Positions 48,801 to 57,591 of a stretch of DNA of 64,000 nucleotides are shown piece after piece. The DNA lies in assembly GCF_933775445.1 (NCBI RefSeq), contig NC_065878.1:24006395-24070394 (forward strand), in the 5' to 3' direction. Positions within the stretch are counted from its first letter, which is position 1, and each line of letters opens with the position of its first letter. The notes beneath the pieces are model-generated. The model did no database searches and was not told the DNA's origin. It worked only from the letters and a program-made list of their open reading frames with translations. A program made the translations under genes and the position numbers. The DNA is from Argentina anserina. Taxonomy: Eukaryota; Streptophyta; Magnoliopsida; Rosales; Rosaceae.

Positions 48801-51800
48801 GTCCCAAAAAACCTCTTAATCCCTTGACTGTCTTTGGTTTGGTCCAGCTTTTAATGCTCTCAATTTTATGGGGATCAACAGCAACTCCATCTGCACTGAT
48901 AATATGTCCCAAGTACTCAACCTCCCTTACCCCAAAGCTGCATTTAGACTCTTTTACCTTGAGTGCCTCTTTCTTCAGAGTTTCAAACACTGCCTGCAAA
49001 AGAGTTAAGTGGTCTTCCAAAGTAAGGCTATAAACCAGGATGTCATCAAAGAAAACTAGTACCCCTTTCCTCAAAAATTCCCTTAGAGCATCATTCATCA
49101 CTGACTGGAATGTTGAAGGGGCATTGGACAACCCAAAAGGCATTACTAAAAATTCATAATGTCCAGAGTGAGTTCTGAAAGCAGTTTTGTGAACATCGCC
49201 CTCGCACATCCTTATCTGGTGATAACCAGACCTTAGATCTAATTTTGTAAAAATTGTTGCGCCATGCACTTCATCAATCAACTCATCCACTACTGGTATG
49301 GGGTACTTATCCTTGATAGTAACACTGTTCAAAGCCCTGTAGTCAATGCATAACCTCCAAGTTCCATCCTTCTTTTTGACCAGTAACACAGGGGAGGAAA
49401 ATGGAGAAACACTAGGCCTAATTATCCCGTTTTCTAGCATTTCCTGCACAATGTTCTCAATTTCACTCTTTTGGAAGTGGGGGTACCTGTAGGGTCTTAC
49501 ATTTACTGCTGGAGTATTAGGAGCTAACTCAATCCTGTGATCATAAGCCCTGACTGGGGGAAGAGAAGTCGGAACTTCAAAAATCTCAGAGTAGCTTTGT
49601 ATCAGTTTTTGTATATTGGGATGGGTTGTGTCATCCTTATCCTGTAGAGCAATAGGACTTAGATGTACCATCACTGCATCTCTTTCCTTTCTAAGTAGTC
49701 TTGTCATTGACTTGCATCCCACCACAGCAGCTTGTGTGTGAGTCTCTCCCTGCAATAAATATTGTACCCCATTTTTGTGAAATTGCAATTTCATACTTTC
49801 AAAATTCCAAGTAAGAGTGCCTAAGGTTCTGAGCCACGTTGTACCAAGGACCATTTCACAACCGGATATAGGCAAAATATAAAATTTAGCTCTGCAAACA
49901 TACTGTTGTAATTGCAGTTCAATTTCCACTTCTCCTTCAGTCAACATCACAGCTCCACTAGCTAGCCTTACTCTTAAAGGCTTAATGTGCATGACAGTAG
50001 AATGACACTTCTTTAAAATTGAGGGGTGAACAAAATTATGAGAAGCTCCAGAATCGATTAGCACATGGATAAGTTTCTTGTTAATAATACCCTTAAGTTG
50101 CATAGTGTCACTAGAGTTAGGACCTTCCATGCTTTGAAGTTGGATTTCAGGTTCAACATTGAGCTCGTTTTGGACCTCGAGTAGATGAAGATCTGCTCCC
50201 ATCTCATTAACCTCAGGTTGTGGAACATCAATCTCATCCTGCAAAACTTCCATGACTAATACTCGTCCATGTCCTCCCTCTAATTGTCGTCCCTGCCCTC
50301 TTCTACAATTATGTCCTGGTCGAAACTGCTCGGGACAAAAAAGACACTGGCCTCTTGCTCTTCTCTCCTGGTACTCAGCTAGGGTCAATCTCATATGTCC
50401 ACCATTATTGCCATTTGTTGCAGGGGCCACAGGTCTAACTTGTGCAGGGTGTGGTCGCACTTCAGCATGTGCAGGGTTGACCCTAGGTAGAGGAGCTGCT
50501 GCATTAACTAGTGGCCTAGCAACCACTTGACTTCTCAACTGTGTTCTATGCAAAGACTCTTTCAAAAATTTTAGCAAGTTCATAAGCGTCAAAAAGAGTT
50601 TTTGGGTTAAGAGCTTTAACACTAGCTCTTATCTCTGGTTTCAAGCCTCCCATGAAGAATGCTAGCAAAGTCTCTTTAGAAAAAACTTGGGTCCTCCTGG
50701 ATAATCTTGTGAACTCCTCCATGAACTGCTCAACTGTTCCATTTTGATTCATTCTAGCTAGAGCAGCTTGATAATCCATCAACGTATATCCACTAAATTC
50801 CCTCATTAGAAGCTCAGACAATCCAGCCCATGTTGGTGGAAATTCACTCTTAAAGACAAACCACCTGTCAGATGCTTTATCAACAAGATGCATTATAGCC
50901 AAAGGTAATTTTCGATGTTCTGGTATTTGGTAGAATGCAAAGAACTGTTCAGTTTTATTCAGCCACTCAGTGGGGTCTCCTCCCCCAAAAGTATTCATCT
51001 CTAGCTTCATCTGTCTCATTGTGGGCAGTGATGGGTCAATGGCTTGATGTTGGTGGTTATCTGTGTAAGAATGTGTACTCTGGTAGCTCTGATGGTTCAT
51101 ACCCCCAAAACAATGAATACAATTGTTATAAGGTTGAGCTTGATGGTTATGGTACTGATTTGAGGTGTTGAAATTAGGGGTCAAACTATGTGTGCCTTTA
51201 GATGCAATAGAGTCACATGGGCCATTGTCATGAAAGCATGTTTTGTATGGGGGCAAAGAGGGATCACGGTCACTAACATGGGTGGTAGGGGCCATTCCCA
51301 TTTGTGAAGTAGCAAAATGAGGTATGGATGCATGCAAGGGACCAGCCATGTGATTGAAGGGTTGTGTACCAAAACTAGAATGCTGATAATAATGAGTTTG
51401 GTTATGTGGTCCTTGAGCACAATATTTTTCACCAGTAATTTTGGTACTAGCAACACCGTGAGTGTCATGTGAGTACCCTTGCCTTGAATTTCCATTTGAC
51501 AAGGCTAAATTTGCAGTGTCCATAGATTTACCAACAGTTTCATTCACAAAACCCAACAACACTTCACTATCAGACAAACTACGGAATGGTAAAGATGCAT
51601 CAGGTTTAGAAATAGTGTTCTCACCCTCAGTGGAAGATGTGCCGATGACCGCTTTGGTGGAAGAAAGAGACTCTCGGATCAGAGCTGCAGCAGGTGAGTT
51701 GGGTATCGAGCCAAAGGGTATTACAGAGAACCCATTATTTTCCGTGGTCTTGGGAGCAGTAAGCTTGCGAAATTCCTCTAACAAATCGGAGCGAAGTGCA

Positions 51801-52525
51801 GAGATGGAATCCTCCACCGATTTGAATCGAGCAACCGTCTCATCCTTGTGAACTTGAAAGTCGAATTCCAAGTTACTAACCTCCCCAGGGCCCTGCGTAT
51901 TAGGCCCCGTCGCTTTCAAACGACCCATTTCTGGCTCTTGATACCAGATTGTTAGGGTTTTAGACCTAACAGAGTAGAATTTGTAGAGAACGAGAGGAAA
52001 TTGAAAGAAATAGTAATGGATAATTTCATAGATATCATTCCTCTCCACAAAAACCCAGCTAAATAGCTGTAAGAGTTTCTGGAAGGTGGACACGCGTCAA
52101 CAAACGCTGAAACAAAGGAAATACGAAATAACAGAAAGATTCTTAGCACCAAGTACAAAACGGTGCGTATCAAATAACCTAAACGCTGCGTTTAGAGACA
52201 ATACAATTAGAATAGGAAAAGTATTTTCACTATTCTAACAATATGTTTGTGGTTGCAGAAGAATCTCAGGGGACGAACAAAGGTTCAAAGAAGTTCTCCA
52301 TGAAGAAGAGTGTTAAGCTTAAGCAAGGAAAGCACAAAGGTAACTTTATTTTCATCACTAGTCATATGCTCTGTTTGTTTTGTCAATGCCATGGCCTCCG
52401 CTTTTGTATGTGAATCCTCTGTCTAAGTATGTGTTTGTTCTAAATGATGGACAGGTAAGAAGAAGGGGAAATCTTCTAAGCCGGAGAGTGTTGCTCAACC
52501 TTCAGTCGATGTAATGGTAGAGTAG
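45899..52525 (+). CDS. Small, highly basic, probably nucleolar protein; intron 2 holds a Ty3/gypsy element
   Basis: Exons 45899-46060, 46178-46247, 52259-52339 and 52455-52525 give 127 residues. The product is Lys/Arg-rich (MAKFNEVQKKKRAQSQEKKR, SISGKRKRKLEKKWRR), has a conserved-looking GLITMEDVEMAAAD segment, then a basic tail (KKFSMKKSVKLKQGKHKGKK) ending DVMVE. I recognise it only as a plant-type uncharacterised protein. The charge pattern and the Site II/telo-box promoter point to a nucleolar or ribosome-assembly role, which is inference. Intron 2 (46248-52258) would be ~220 bases without the inserted retrotransposon (5790 bp plus a 5-bp duplication). Exons and splice sites are intact, so expression may persist if the long intron is spliced. 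Confidence 0.82.
46446..46450. repeat. Target-site duplication ATATG (left)
   Basis: A 5-bp direct repeat of the host sequence, matched by ATATG at 52241-52245. Five bases is the normal gypsy integrase stagger. Confidence 0.95.
46451..46741 (-). repeat. 3' LTR of the chromovirus (left copy)
   Basis: 291 bp, TG...CA ends with 6-bp terminal inverted repeats (TGTTAG/CTAACA). By eye it is identical to the right copy over its full length. Confidence 0.97.
46774..50622 (-). CDS. pol: Chromovirus Pol polyprotein (zinc knuckle, protease, RT, RNase H, integrase, chromodomain)
   Basis: 1282 codons open without interruption; the true N-terminus is uncertain because translation probably enters by frameshift. 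In order: zinc knuckle CLFCPEQFRPGHNC; aspartic protease with LIDSGASHNF; reverse transcriptase with KLDLRSGYHQIRM, MPFGLSNAPSTFQ and FFDDILVYS; RNase H starting VECDASDKGIGAVL; integrase with an HHCC finger (GGHAGRTRTYQRI ... CHTCQVNH) and a DDE core (SMDFIDGLP, ISDRDPVF, AYHPQTDGQTENLNRTLE); and a C-terminal chromodomain (EAVLEKKYVRKQG ... WLVQWFGTSPDEATWED). All catalytic residues I can check are present, so the enzyme set looks competent. Plant chromodomains of this class are thought to steer integration to particular chromatin. Confidence 0.96.
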   Translation of the reverse strand: MLKLLTQKLFLTLMNLLKFLKESLHRTQLRSQVVARPLVNAAAPLPRVNPAHAEVRPHPAQVRPVAPATNGNNGGHMRLTLAEYQERRARGQCLFCPEQFRPGHNCRRGQGRQLEGGHGRVLVMEVLQDEIDVPQPEVNEMGADLHLLEVQNELNVEPEIQLQSMEGPNSSDTMQLKGIINKKLIHVLIDSGASHNFVHPSILKKCHSTVMHIKPLRVRLASGAVMLTEGEVEIELQLQQYVCRAKFYILPISGCEMVLGTTWLRTLGTLTWNFESMKLQFHKNGVQYLLQGETHTQAAVVGCKSMTRLLRKERDAVMVHLSPIALQDKDDTTHPNIQKLIQSYSEIFEVPTSLPPVRAYDHRIELAPNTPAVNVRPYRYPHFQKSEIENIVQEMLENGIIRPSVSPFSSPVLLVKKKDGTWRLCIDYRALNSVTIKDKYPIPVVDELIDEVHGATIFTKLDLRSGYHQIRMCEGDVHKTAFRTHSGHYEFLVMPFGLSNAPSTFQSVMNDALREFLRKGVLVFFDDILVYSLTLEDHLTLLQAVFETLKKEALKVKESKCSFGVREVEYLGHIISADGVAVDPHKIESIKSWTKPKTVKGLRGFLGLAGYYRKYVRNFGTIARPLTDMLKKDGFKWCKESELAFESLKKALISTPVLAIPDFNKEFVVECDASDKGIGAVLSQEGHPVAYLSKALAPKHTILSVYDKEMMAVVFAVEHWRSYLLGKHFTIYTDHRTIEYFLKQRITTPAQQKWLLKLMGYDYSIHYRAGKNNDVPDALSRKLELCTITGVSQPIHNFVLEIIQACTRDAEATAIFQELKQGTVSKPHYTLVNGHLHYRGRLFVPQTDNWRTKIIQELHEGFTGGHAGRTRTYQRIKRTFSWPGILRDIKSFISRCHTCQVNHYETISPPGLLQPNSIPERAWSEISMDFIDGLPTSEKKTVIWVVIDRLTKYAHFIPMAHPYSAASVAQLFVQEIFKLHGLPDIIISDRDPVFLSLFWEAFFKLQGTKLNKSSAYHPQTDGQTENLNRTLEQYLRCVVGEKPQQWVQALPWAEWWYNSAYHSAIKMSPFEALYGYAPPSVIPYLSGSTAVAQVDRQLRSRDELLLLLKRNLSQAQERMKHFYDQKHTEREFIVGDYVYLKLQPYRQQSVHQQVLHKLSPRFYGPFEVVEKIGKVAYRLKLPITARIHDVFHVSLLKKQIGESVVPSPQLPPIVDPDNPKWEPEAVLEKKYVRKQGIVTIMWLVQWFGTSPDEATWEDSETIMLRFPHFNLDVLNNAGFQSN
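50546..51928 (-). CDS. gag: Chromovirus Gag
   Basis: 460 residues from the ATG at 51928 (MGRLKATGPN), which lies right after the primer-binding site; the open frame extends further upstream into the LTR. The N-terminal half is Ser/Asn/His-rich and poorly conserved. The C-terminal half is a Retrotrans_gag domain (MKLEMNTFGGGDPTEWLNKT, the WFVFKSEFPPTW region, EQFMEEFTRLSRRT, FFMGGLKPEIRASV). It ends at TAG 50546-50548 and overlaps the pol frame by 77 bases. The zinc knuckle is not in this frame but in the pol ORF. Confidence 0.93.
   Translation of the reverse strand: MGRLKATGPNTQGPGEVSNLEFDFQVHKDETVARFKSVEDSISALRSDLLEEFRKLTAPKTTENNGFSVIPFGSIPNSPAAALIRESLSSTKAVIGTSSTEGENTISKPDASLPFRSLSDSEVLLGFVNETVGKSMDTANLALSNGNSRQGYSHDTHGVASTKITGEKYCAQGPHNQTHYYQHSSFGTQPFNHMAGPLHASIPHFATSQMGMAPTTHVSDRDPSLPPYKTCFHDNGPCDSIASKGTHSLTPNFNTSNQYHNHQAQPYNNCIHCFGGMNHQSYQSTHSYTDNHQHQAIDPSLPTMRQMKLEMNTFGGGDPTEWLNKTEQFFAFYQIPEHRKLPLAIMHLVDKASDRWFVFKSEFPPTWAGLSELLMREFSGYTLMDYQAALARMNQNGTVEQFMEEFTRLSRRTQVFSKETLLAFFMGGLKPEIRASVKALNPKTLFDAYELAKIFERVFA
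51931..51946 (-). other. Primer-binding site, initiator tRNA-Met type
   Basis: Three bases after the 5' LTR the minus strand reads TGGTATCAAGAGCCAG. This matches the complement of the plant initiator tRNA-Met 3' end (TGGTATCAGAGCCAG) with one extra A. Confidence 0.8.
51950..52240 (-). repeat. 5' LTR of the chromovirus (right copy)
   Basis: 291 bp, promoter-side LTR in the element's own orientation. The gag-frame ORF stays open into it (to 52093), but the plausible gag start lies outside at 51928. Confidence 0.97.
52241..52245. repeat. Target-site duplication ATATG (right)
   Basis: Partner of the copy at 46446-46450; it sits 13 bases before the exon 3 start of the host gene. Confidence 0.95.
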
Positions 52526-53200
52526 TTTTGTCTAGTTGGCCAAGAAACACGCCACATTGTACTCGACCTCATCTACCATCTATCTATTCCAACTGGAAAT
52601 GAATTTTGGGCAGAAATTTTGCCATCTAGGTGCAATATATTTTCTACTGTTTATCGATGTCTAGTGTTATCTTTCTACTTTTTTTTTTCCTTATTTCTGA
52701 CCTCCTATTGTTGATAACTTTAGTATGTCGAAAGATGAGATGATTGATTGAAGAACTAGTACTACCAGTGTTGCTTGGTTATTGTAATGCAAAGTTTGAA
52801 TCAATTTTGTGTTTCTCATGGAAAGTATTCTTAAAGAATTTATTTCCCAGCACCACGATCGTAACAGGCACGACATATAGAAAGCCACAGGCAGGAGCCA
52901 GCAGCTTGGAGATGCTGATTGGGAATTTCGCATACACATCGCATTTAACTTCAAATAAGGCTTTCTTGCCACAAACATAAAAAAGAGATATAATCTGGGG
53001 AAATAGAAAGTAGATCCTCAATATAAATTTTCATGCAGTTTCAATTTCCTAGCTGATAAAGGGGTAAACCAGACACATCGTGTGAAAGCGTGTGAAAGCA
53101 AGTAACAAAAGTTAAAAAAAAACATTAGGGTATGCTAGTCTAAGGCCGCTTGCAGACCCGTCACTGTATCATGGAACCGCTAAAGGTACACAGGAGTTGT
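52526..53200. other. Convergent spacer, host gene 3' UTR and SMG9 3' UTR
   Basis: No gene seen. It contains ordinary AT-rich 3' UTR sequence from both sides. Confidence 0.5.
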
Positions 53201-53491
53201 CTACCTCCTAAACATACCAGAACTTTGAAGCGTTCTGCTGTATTCGGCAATAATAGGAGAGCTCTTCACCAGTTCCCATATCTTGGCAGAGTTCTTTAAC
53301 CAATCACGTTCAGTCAGAGTCTTTCGAAAAGAAGGGGGATTCATGGATAAGACCTGAATTCAACAGAGTATCAGTACGTGTACATAAATTTTCCTGAGAG
53401 ACTTAATTTATCATTCTGTTTAGGAGGTAAAATCTTCAAAATATATACCACATGAAAGGAGGTAAAATCTTGGATTTAGAAAATAATAAGC

Positions 53492-53537
<46 letters not shown>

Positions 53538-55169
53538 GTCCCGCAATTTCCATAGCATAGAGGTATAACTTTCATACTGTTCTCCTGGGGAGTCATCTTT
53601 ACTCTTCATCGGGATTACATACAACTTTGGCACAAGAGAATCAGGATCCTTACTCTGAGTACTGAGAGCCATAGAAGTCACAGGATGTTCTCTAGACACA
53701 TTTGCATTTTTCGCTTTTGTGAAAGAAGAGGTGCTGGTGTATTGTTGAAGTGCCTTCTTCAGTCGCAATAGACTATGTGGACTAAGATCGTGATCTCGTA
53801 ATCTGATAAAGATGATGGCACAAATACATGTGAGTTTCCACTTCTGTTATTATGTTGCCAATTAGGAGGAACATAAGTAACTCACTTTGTGTGCACAAAA
53901 ACTGGCAAGGCCATATACTCTCCACCTTCAGGAGCTTTTTCCTTGCTATCCTTTTCAGGCCCTGCATTTGAGCTCTGAGAATGTGAAAGGCTATGTGAAG
54001 ATGGATCAGGAATACCATGTTTCAATAGATCAACCTGCAAAGATAATGATGGATCACTAGATCAGGTATAACTTTCATACTGTCTCCTGGGAAGTCATTT
54101 GATGACGATTTAGTCAAGCCTTAAAGACTGCCCTCTTACTCTTAAATGTAGTTATAACATAGCATATAAACAAAGGAGAGACATACCGTTGATATTAGAT
54201 GCCACATATTATGATCATGAACTCCTTCTGATATAACCAGGAAAATGTGACAGATGGAAGTCAGAAGAACACCAAGCTAGAACAGTCCTTGCCGCAGCCA
54301 GAAAAAGGAGAAATAAGTTGACAAAATATCCCATAACAAAACAAGTGAACACATGTACTATCTACTGTTCCTAGTCACCTGAATGCCCATGATTTCATGA
54401 GCTAACTCGGCCGATAAAGCTTCAGCATTTAGAACAGGAATGGTGGATGATCCATCAGGCCTAATCATCTCAGCTAAAACAGAAGGACTAAAAACCGGCT
54501 GCTAATCAAAAAAAAAAAAACTTGATCATATACTTAATATCTAAACATGAGCATTTGCAAACTGTAGGTTAGGTTGGATCAGAAACCAGAACAATGAGAG
54601 AAGACCTGGGTGTCAAGAAGTATAAGGCGCTCGGAAGAAACCCTCGGTTCAATGCCCACACTACAATGCCTGGCCATTGCTTTACCTTCTTCAGTCTCTA
54701 TAGCAAATGGGGGTAGCATTCCTGTGTTTCACTCATTTGCTTAATCAATATCTGCCGTTTCATTATATCACATTCAATAGGGAATCGAGAAAGGTGAAGA
54801 CTAACCAGGTGAGGTGGCATCGAAGCCGTAAAGCTCGTTCATAATAGTGGACTTGCCGACTCCAGGCGGCCCAATGACCCCGACCACCGTGAAGTCAGTG
54901 TTGTCAGTCAAAAACTGCAATCAACTTGGAAAATGAATTAACCGCGGAAACAGTGGTAAAAATCAAAGAGAGGGGGAGAGAGTTACGGGGAGGAAGCGGT
55001 CGATGTGGAAGTCCCAGGAATCAGAGAGGAGGTTGAGGGATCCGATGGAACGAAGCGAAGCCGTATACTCATCGCCACTGCCGCCGCGGCCGTATTTTCC
55101 CGCCACCGGGGAGCCAGTCACCAGCCCCGGCTTTGCCAATAGGATTTTCGGTGCGCCGGAGGAGGCCAT
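53201..55169 (-). CDS. SMG9: SMG9-like nonsense-mediated mRNA decay factor
   Basis: In animals SMG9 pairs with SMG8 to control the SMG1 kinase that phosphorylates UPF1. Exons: 55169-54987, 54914-54806, 54721-54606, 54498-54379, 54276-54187, 54034-53886, 53802-53535, 53353-53201; 395 residues. A variable N-terminus (KILLAKPGLVTG) leads to a G-like domain with P-loop VVGVIGPPGVGKSTIMNELY (GxxxxGKST) and a switch-like LILLDTQPVFSPSVLAEM. Then come the SMG9 features TSICHIFLVISEGVHD, YMALPVFVHTK and PKLYVIP, and a C-terminal RDWLKNSAKIWELVKSSPIIAEYSRTL block. The order and spacing match the SMG9 family. Intron 7 begins within a CT microsatellite directly at the donor. Confidence 0.92.
53496..53533. 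repeat. (GA)n microsatellite overlapping a SMG9 splice donor
   Basis: On the minus strand the intron after exon 7 starts CAG|GTCTCTCTCT and continues as ~18 CT units, so the repeat begins inside the 5' splice site itself. Confidence 0.95.
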
Positions 55170-55858
55170 GCTACGGTGTCGTTTTGATTAAGCTCTTACT
55201 ACTCTCTGCTCTACTCTTGCCTCGCCGCTACTTTGGTATCTCAATTTTGATTCTTCTTCTGCTTGTTTAGTACAGATTACAGAACAGTATTATATATAAT
55301 GAGAAAGTAAGAGCCTAGACTCAGAGGTCAGAGGTTCGACTCATGGGTGGGCAATTGGGAGAATAAGTTTGTGGTTCGACTCATGGATTTCTAGCCTCAT
55401 GCAATGATTACAATCCATGCATCAAGCTAATAGTTGGTTCAGCCTAATCGAATTGATGAATATAGAAGTGGACTGACATGAATTTCAGAGATAATTCACG
55501 ATGTACATATAAGATTTCACTCATGTGCTTGATTCCATGTATTTAGATGATGCAATGCCTGGTTTTGGGCTCATTTCAGAGCTAATGAAATGTAGTTCAA
55601 GACAGAATTAACAGAGAGAATAAATGGGATGTATTTGAAAGAGAAATTTGGTGAATTAGTTCTGGGATAGCTAACAAAGCTACCCACTAGAAATTAACAT
55701 TGGAATGAGAAACATCAAGACATACATAAAGCATAAACTAGAATCTAGTAAGTTCTTGAAATGCATGCAGTTTAAGACAGCTAGTGCAGCCAGATCGAGC
55801 TGAACCATAAGATCAGATCATCTTTTGGACAAAGACTGATCTTCATTGATTTGGTGCT
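55170..55858. other. SMG9 promoter and spacer
   Basis: No gene or named motif recognised. TCGACTCATGG occurs twice about 40 bases apart (near 55336 and 55376), a small local duplication. Confidence 0.5.
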
Positions 55859-57591
55859 TTAAACATCATCAAGGAACAATTCATGGAAATGGTCTTCCTC
55901 AAAAGGATCATCTTCGTTCAGACAGCTCTCCACAAGATTCCTCACTATAAATGTTGACTTGGCGAAGTCGGAAAGAACAACCACAGCTGCTGTCTGCTCA
56001 TTTAAGAGCTAGGCAAATTAGAACCCAAGAGACGGTATATAGCAGCAGCAACTAAAAAACCAAAAACACAAACTCTTACTTATAAAGAACAAAGCAGGAC
56101 AGCTTCTGAGATAGTTTCTGTAAATCCATCCATCATATTGTGAAAGATTAGAACAACTATAATAGATATACTTAACCGACACTATAACAATATGTGGGCG
56201 AAACGCCTGAAACACTAGGCAACTCACAAATTTTCGTTCAAATTTGTTTCTGAAATCAGTATACTTGCTTGAAAAATCATCCTGCAGACAATTAATGAGC
56301 TAATATCTGTAGCTTTATTCATATGACTTGAGCTTATTAAAATCTATTTAGAGGTTTTTTGATATATTTAACCGAAATTTGGGGTTAAAGATATTATTCT
56401 AGAGCCTGAATAATTATTTGGCAATTGTTTAGAGTTTCTGGCCGTTAGACCGTTTATTTAGAGAAGTTATTAGCAAATAAGATTTTCATTCCTTTTAGGA
56501 ATAGGTTTCGGGGATATTGGAGAATTCGAGTTCATAAATGAATTGTTGTCTTAATTAACTAAGGGGTTCTGATTACTTGATCTGAAAGAATGAACAAATT
56601 GTGTTCTATATATAAATGGGTCTTTAGCACAAAACCATAGACACACAATCAACCAAATTTTTGCACAACAGCAAAACCAAAGCCTCATAACGGAACACCG
56701 CTACCATATGCGCATTCGCTGCATGCAACACAAGTCTCACAGTGGACCATTGCTACCATATGCACGTTCGCTGCATGTAGCACAAGTCTGACTTACATTG
56801 GCAAGCGTCAAGTCCATCGAGTCGCTACCTTAGCTTGTAGCAAAAACTAAAAATATGCCTAGTCAGCAACAATCAGTACAACACGTCCCCGCAATCTTGA
56901 TATTTAGCTTTGCTTATTCCCCAAGCGGTTTAAGTAAGAACCGGTCATCATATAGAGGGGTGGAGAAAAATCGTAACAGTCATCTGCCGCAAGTCTTATT
57001 CGAACTCAGTTGCAAGATTAGTCAGCATCTGCACTCAGTCGTTTGAGAAAAATAAAATACGAGCGCGCATCAACAAGCAGAGGCAAGTTGTACCTGACTC
57101 ATATGTATTGGCACACCAAAGCAATACACATTCAAGAACAGGGCGAACCGCAAGGGTTCACCCGTGCATGCTGATTTTTTGCCGGAAGTAAAATTTCAAG
57201 CCGAACACCCTGCACACGATATCGTCGTCAGAGTATTGTCTGGACGTTGTGTTGCACTCACAGTCATCTTGCCCTCATCCCACTTCAACTCGCATGCGAG
57301 GCCCTTAGATTCAAACACTTGTTCCACCTCTTTCTTCCACACTTCCTTCAGATTCTCTTCTTGGGGCAAATACATAGCACACGGATTTTATATGAGTCGA
57401 CAATATAATACGCTTTCATTTTCTTAAACCCCTTAGTTATTTAATTGTCAAAACTAAAGTTGAGAATAAGAACAAAGAGAACAAACTGGGCAGAGTTTCT
57501 CCTTCTTGAATACGACGGTTATGGGTTGGTATAAAGTATTGTCCTGAATACTACTGGCATCGCTCTCCATCTCCTTGGCGCTCTTTTCCAT
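55859..57591 (-). CDS. KRR1-like mini-protein, 128 residues (candidate small gene)
   Basis: Four candidate exons, all in phase 0: 57591-57487, 57354-57262, 56281-56228, 55993-55859. The N-terminal part (YQPITVVFKKEKLCP, NLKEVWKKEVEQVFESKG, ACELKWDEGKMT) resembles the segment before and into the first KH fold of the small-subunit processome protein KRR1 (pattern W...L...G..CELNL.EGSMTVSTT). The C-terminal part (TAAVVVLSDFAKSTFIVRNL, then VESC) resembles the end of KRR1's second KH fold (VAAMGSF.GLK.VRRIVEDC). The middle of KRR1, including its nucleic-acid-binding loops, is absent. The splice sites of the first intron are weak; the others are good (for example ACT|GTGAGT). It may be a real shortened paralogue or a decayed retained copy. 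Confidence 0.42.
56697..56800. repeat. Tandem duplication, 52-bp period
   Basis: Two copies share GCTACCATATGC, TTCGCTGCATG and CACAAGTCT (starting at 56700 and 56752), in the large intron of the KRR1-like gene. Confidence 0.85.

Larger units (their letters stand above)
46451..52240 (-). mobile_element. Complete Ty3/gypsy chromovirus LTR retrotransposon
   Basis: The element is 5790 bp, oriented on the minus strand inside intron 2 of the 45899 gene. Its 291-bp LTRs (46451-46741 and 51950-52240) appear identical base for base and start TGTTAG and end CTAACA. A perfect 5-bp target duplication ATATG flanks it (46446-46450 and 52241-52245). It has a primer-binding site, a gag ORF and a single pol ORF in the order protease, RT, RNase H, integrase, chromodomain (gypsy order). 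Integrase before the 3' LTR and a C-terminal chromodomain place it among plant chromoviruses. Identical LTRs and open ORFs imply a very recent insertion. Gag and pol are in different frames (see findings). Confidence 0.97.

Noticed and set aside
51181..51495. 104-codon minus-strand ORF and plus-strand ORF 51462-51851
   Set aside because: Both are alternate frames over the gag gene and have no retroelement or host domain.
51931..51946. Possible tRNA-Met gene
   Set aside because: Only the tRNA 3'-end complement is present and it abuts the LTR, as expected for a primer-binding site.
57164..57427. Plus-strand ORF of 87 codons
   Set aside because: It overlaps the minus-strand KRR1-like exons, and its translation shows no domain.
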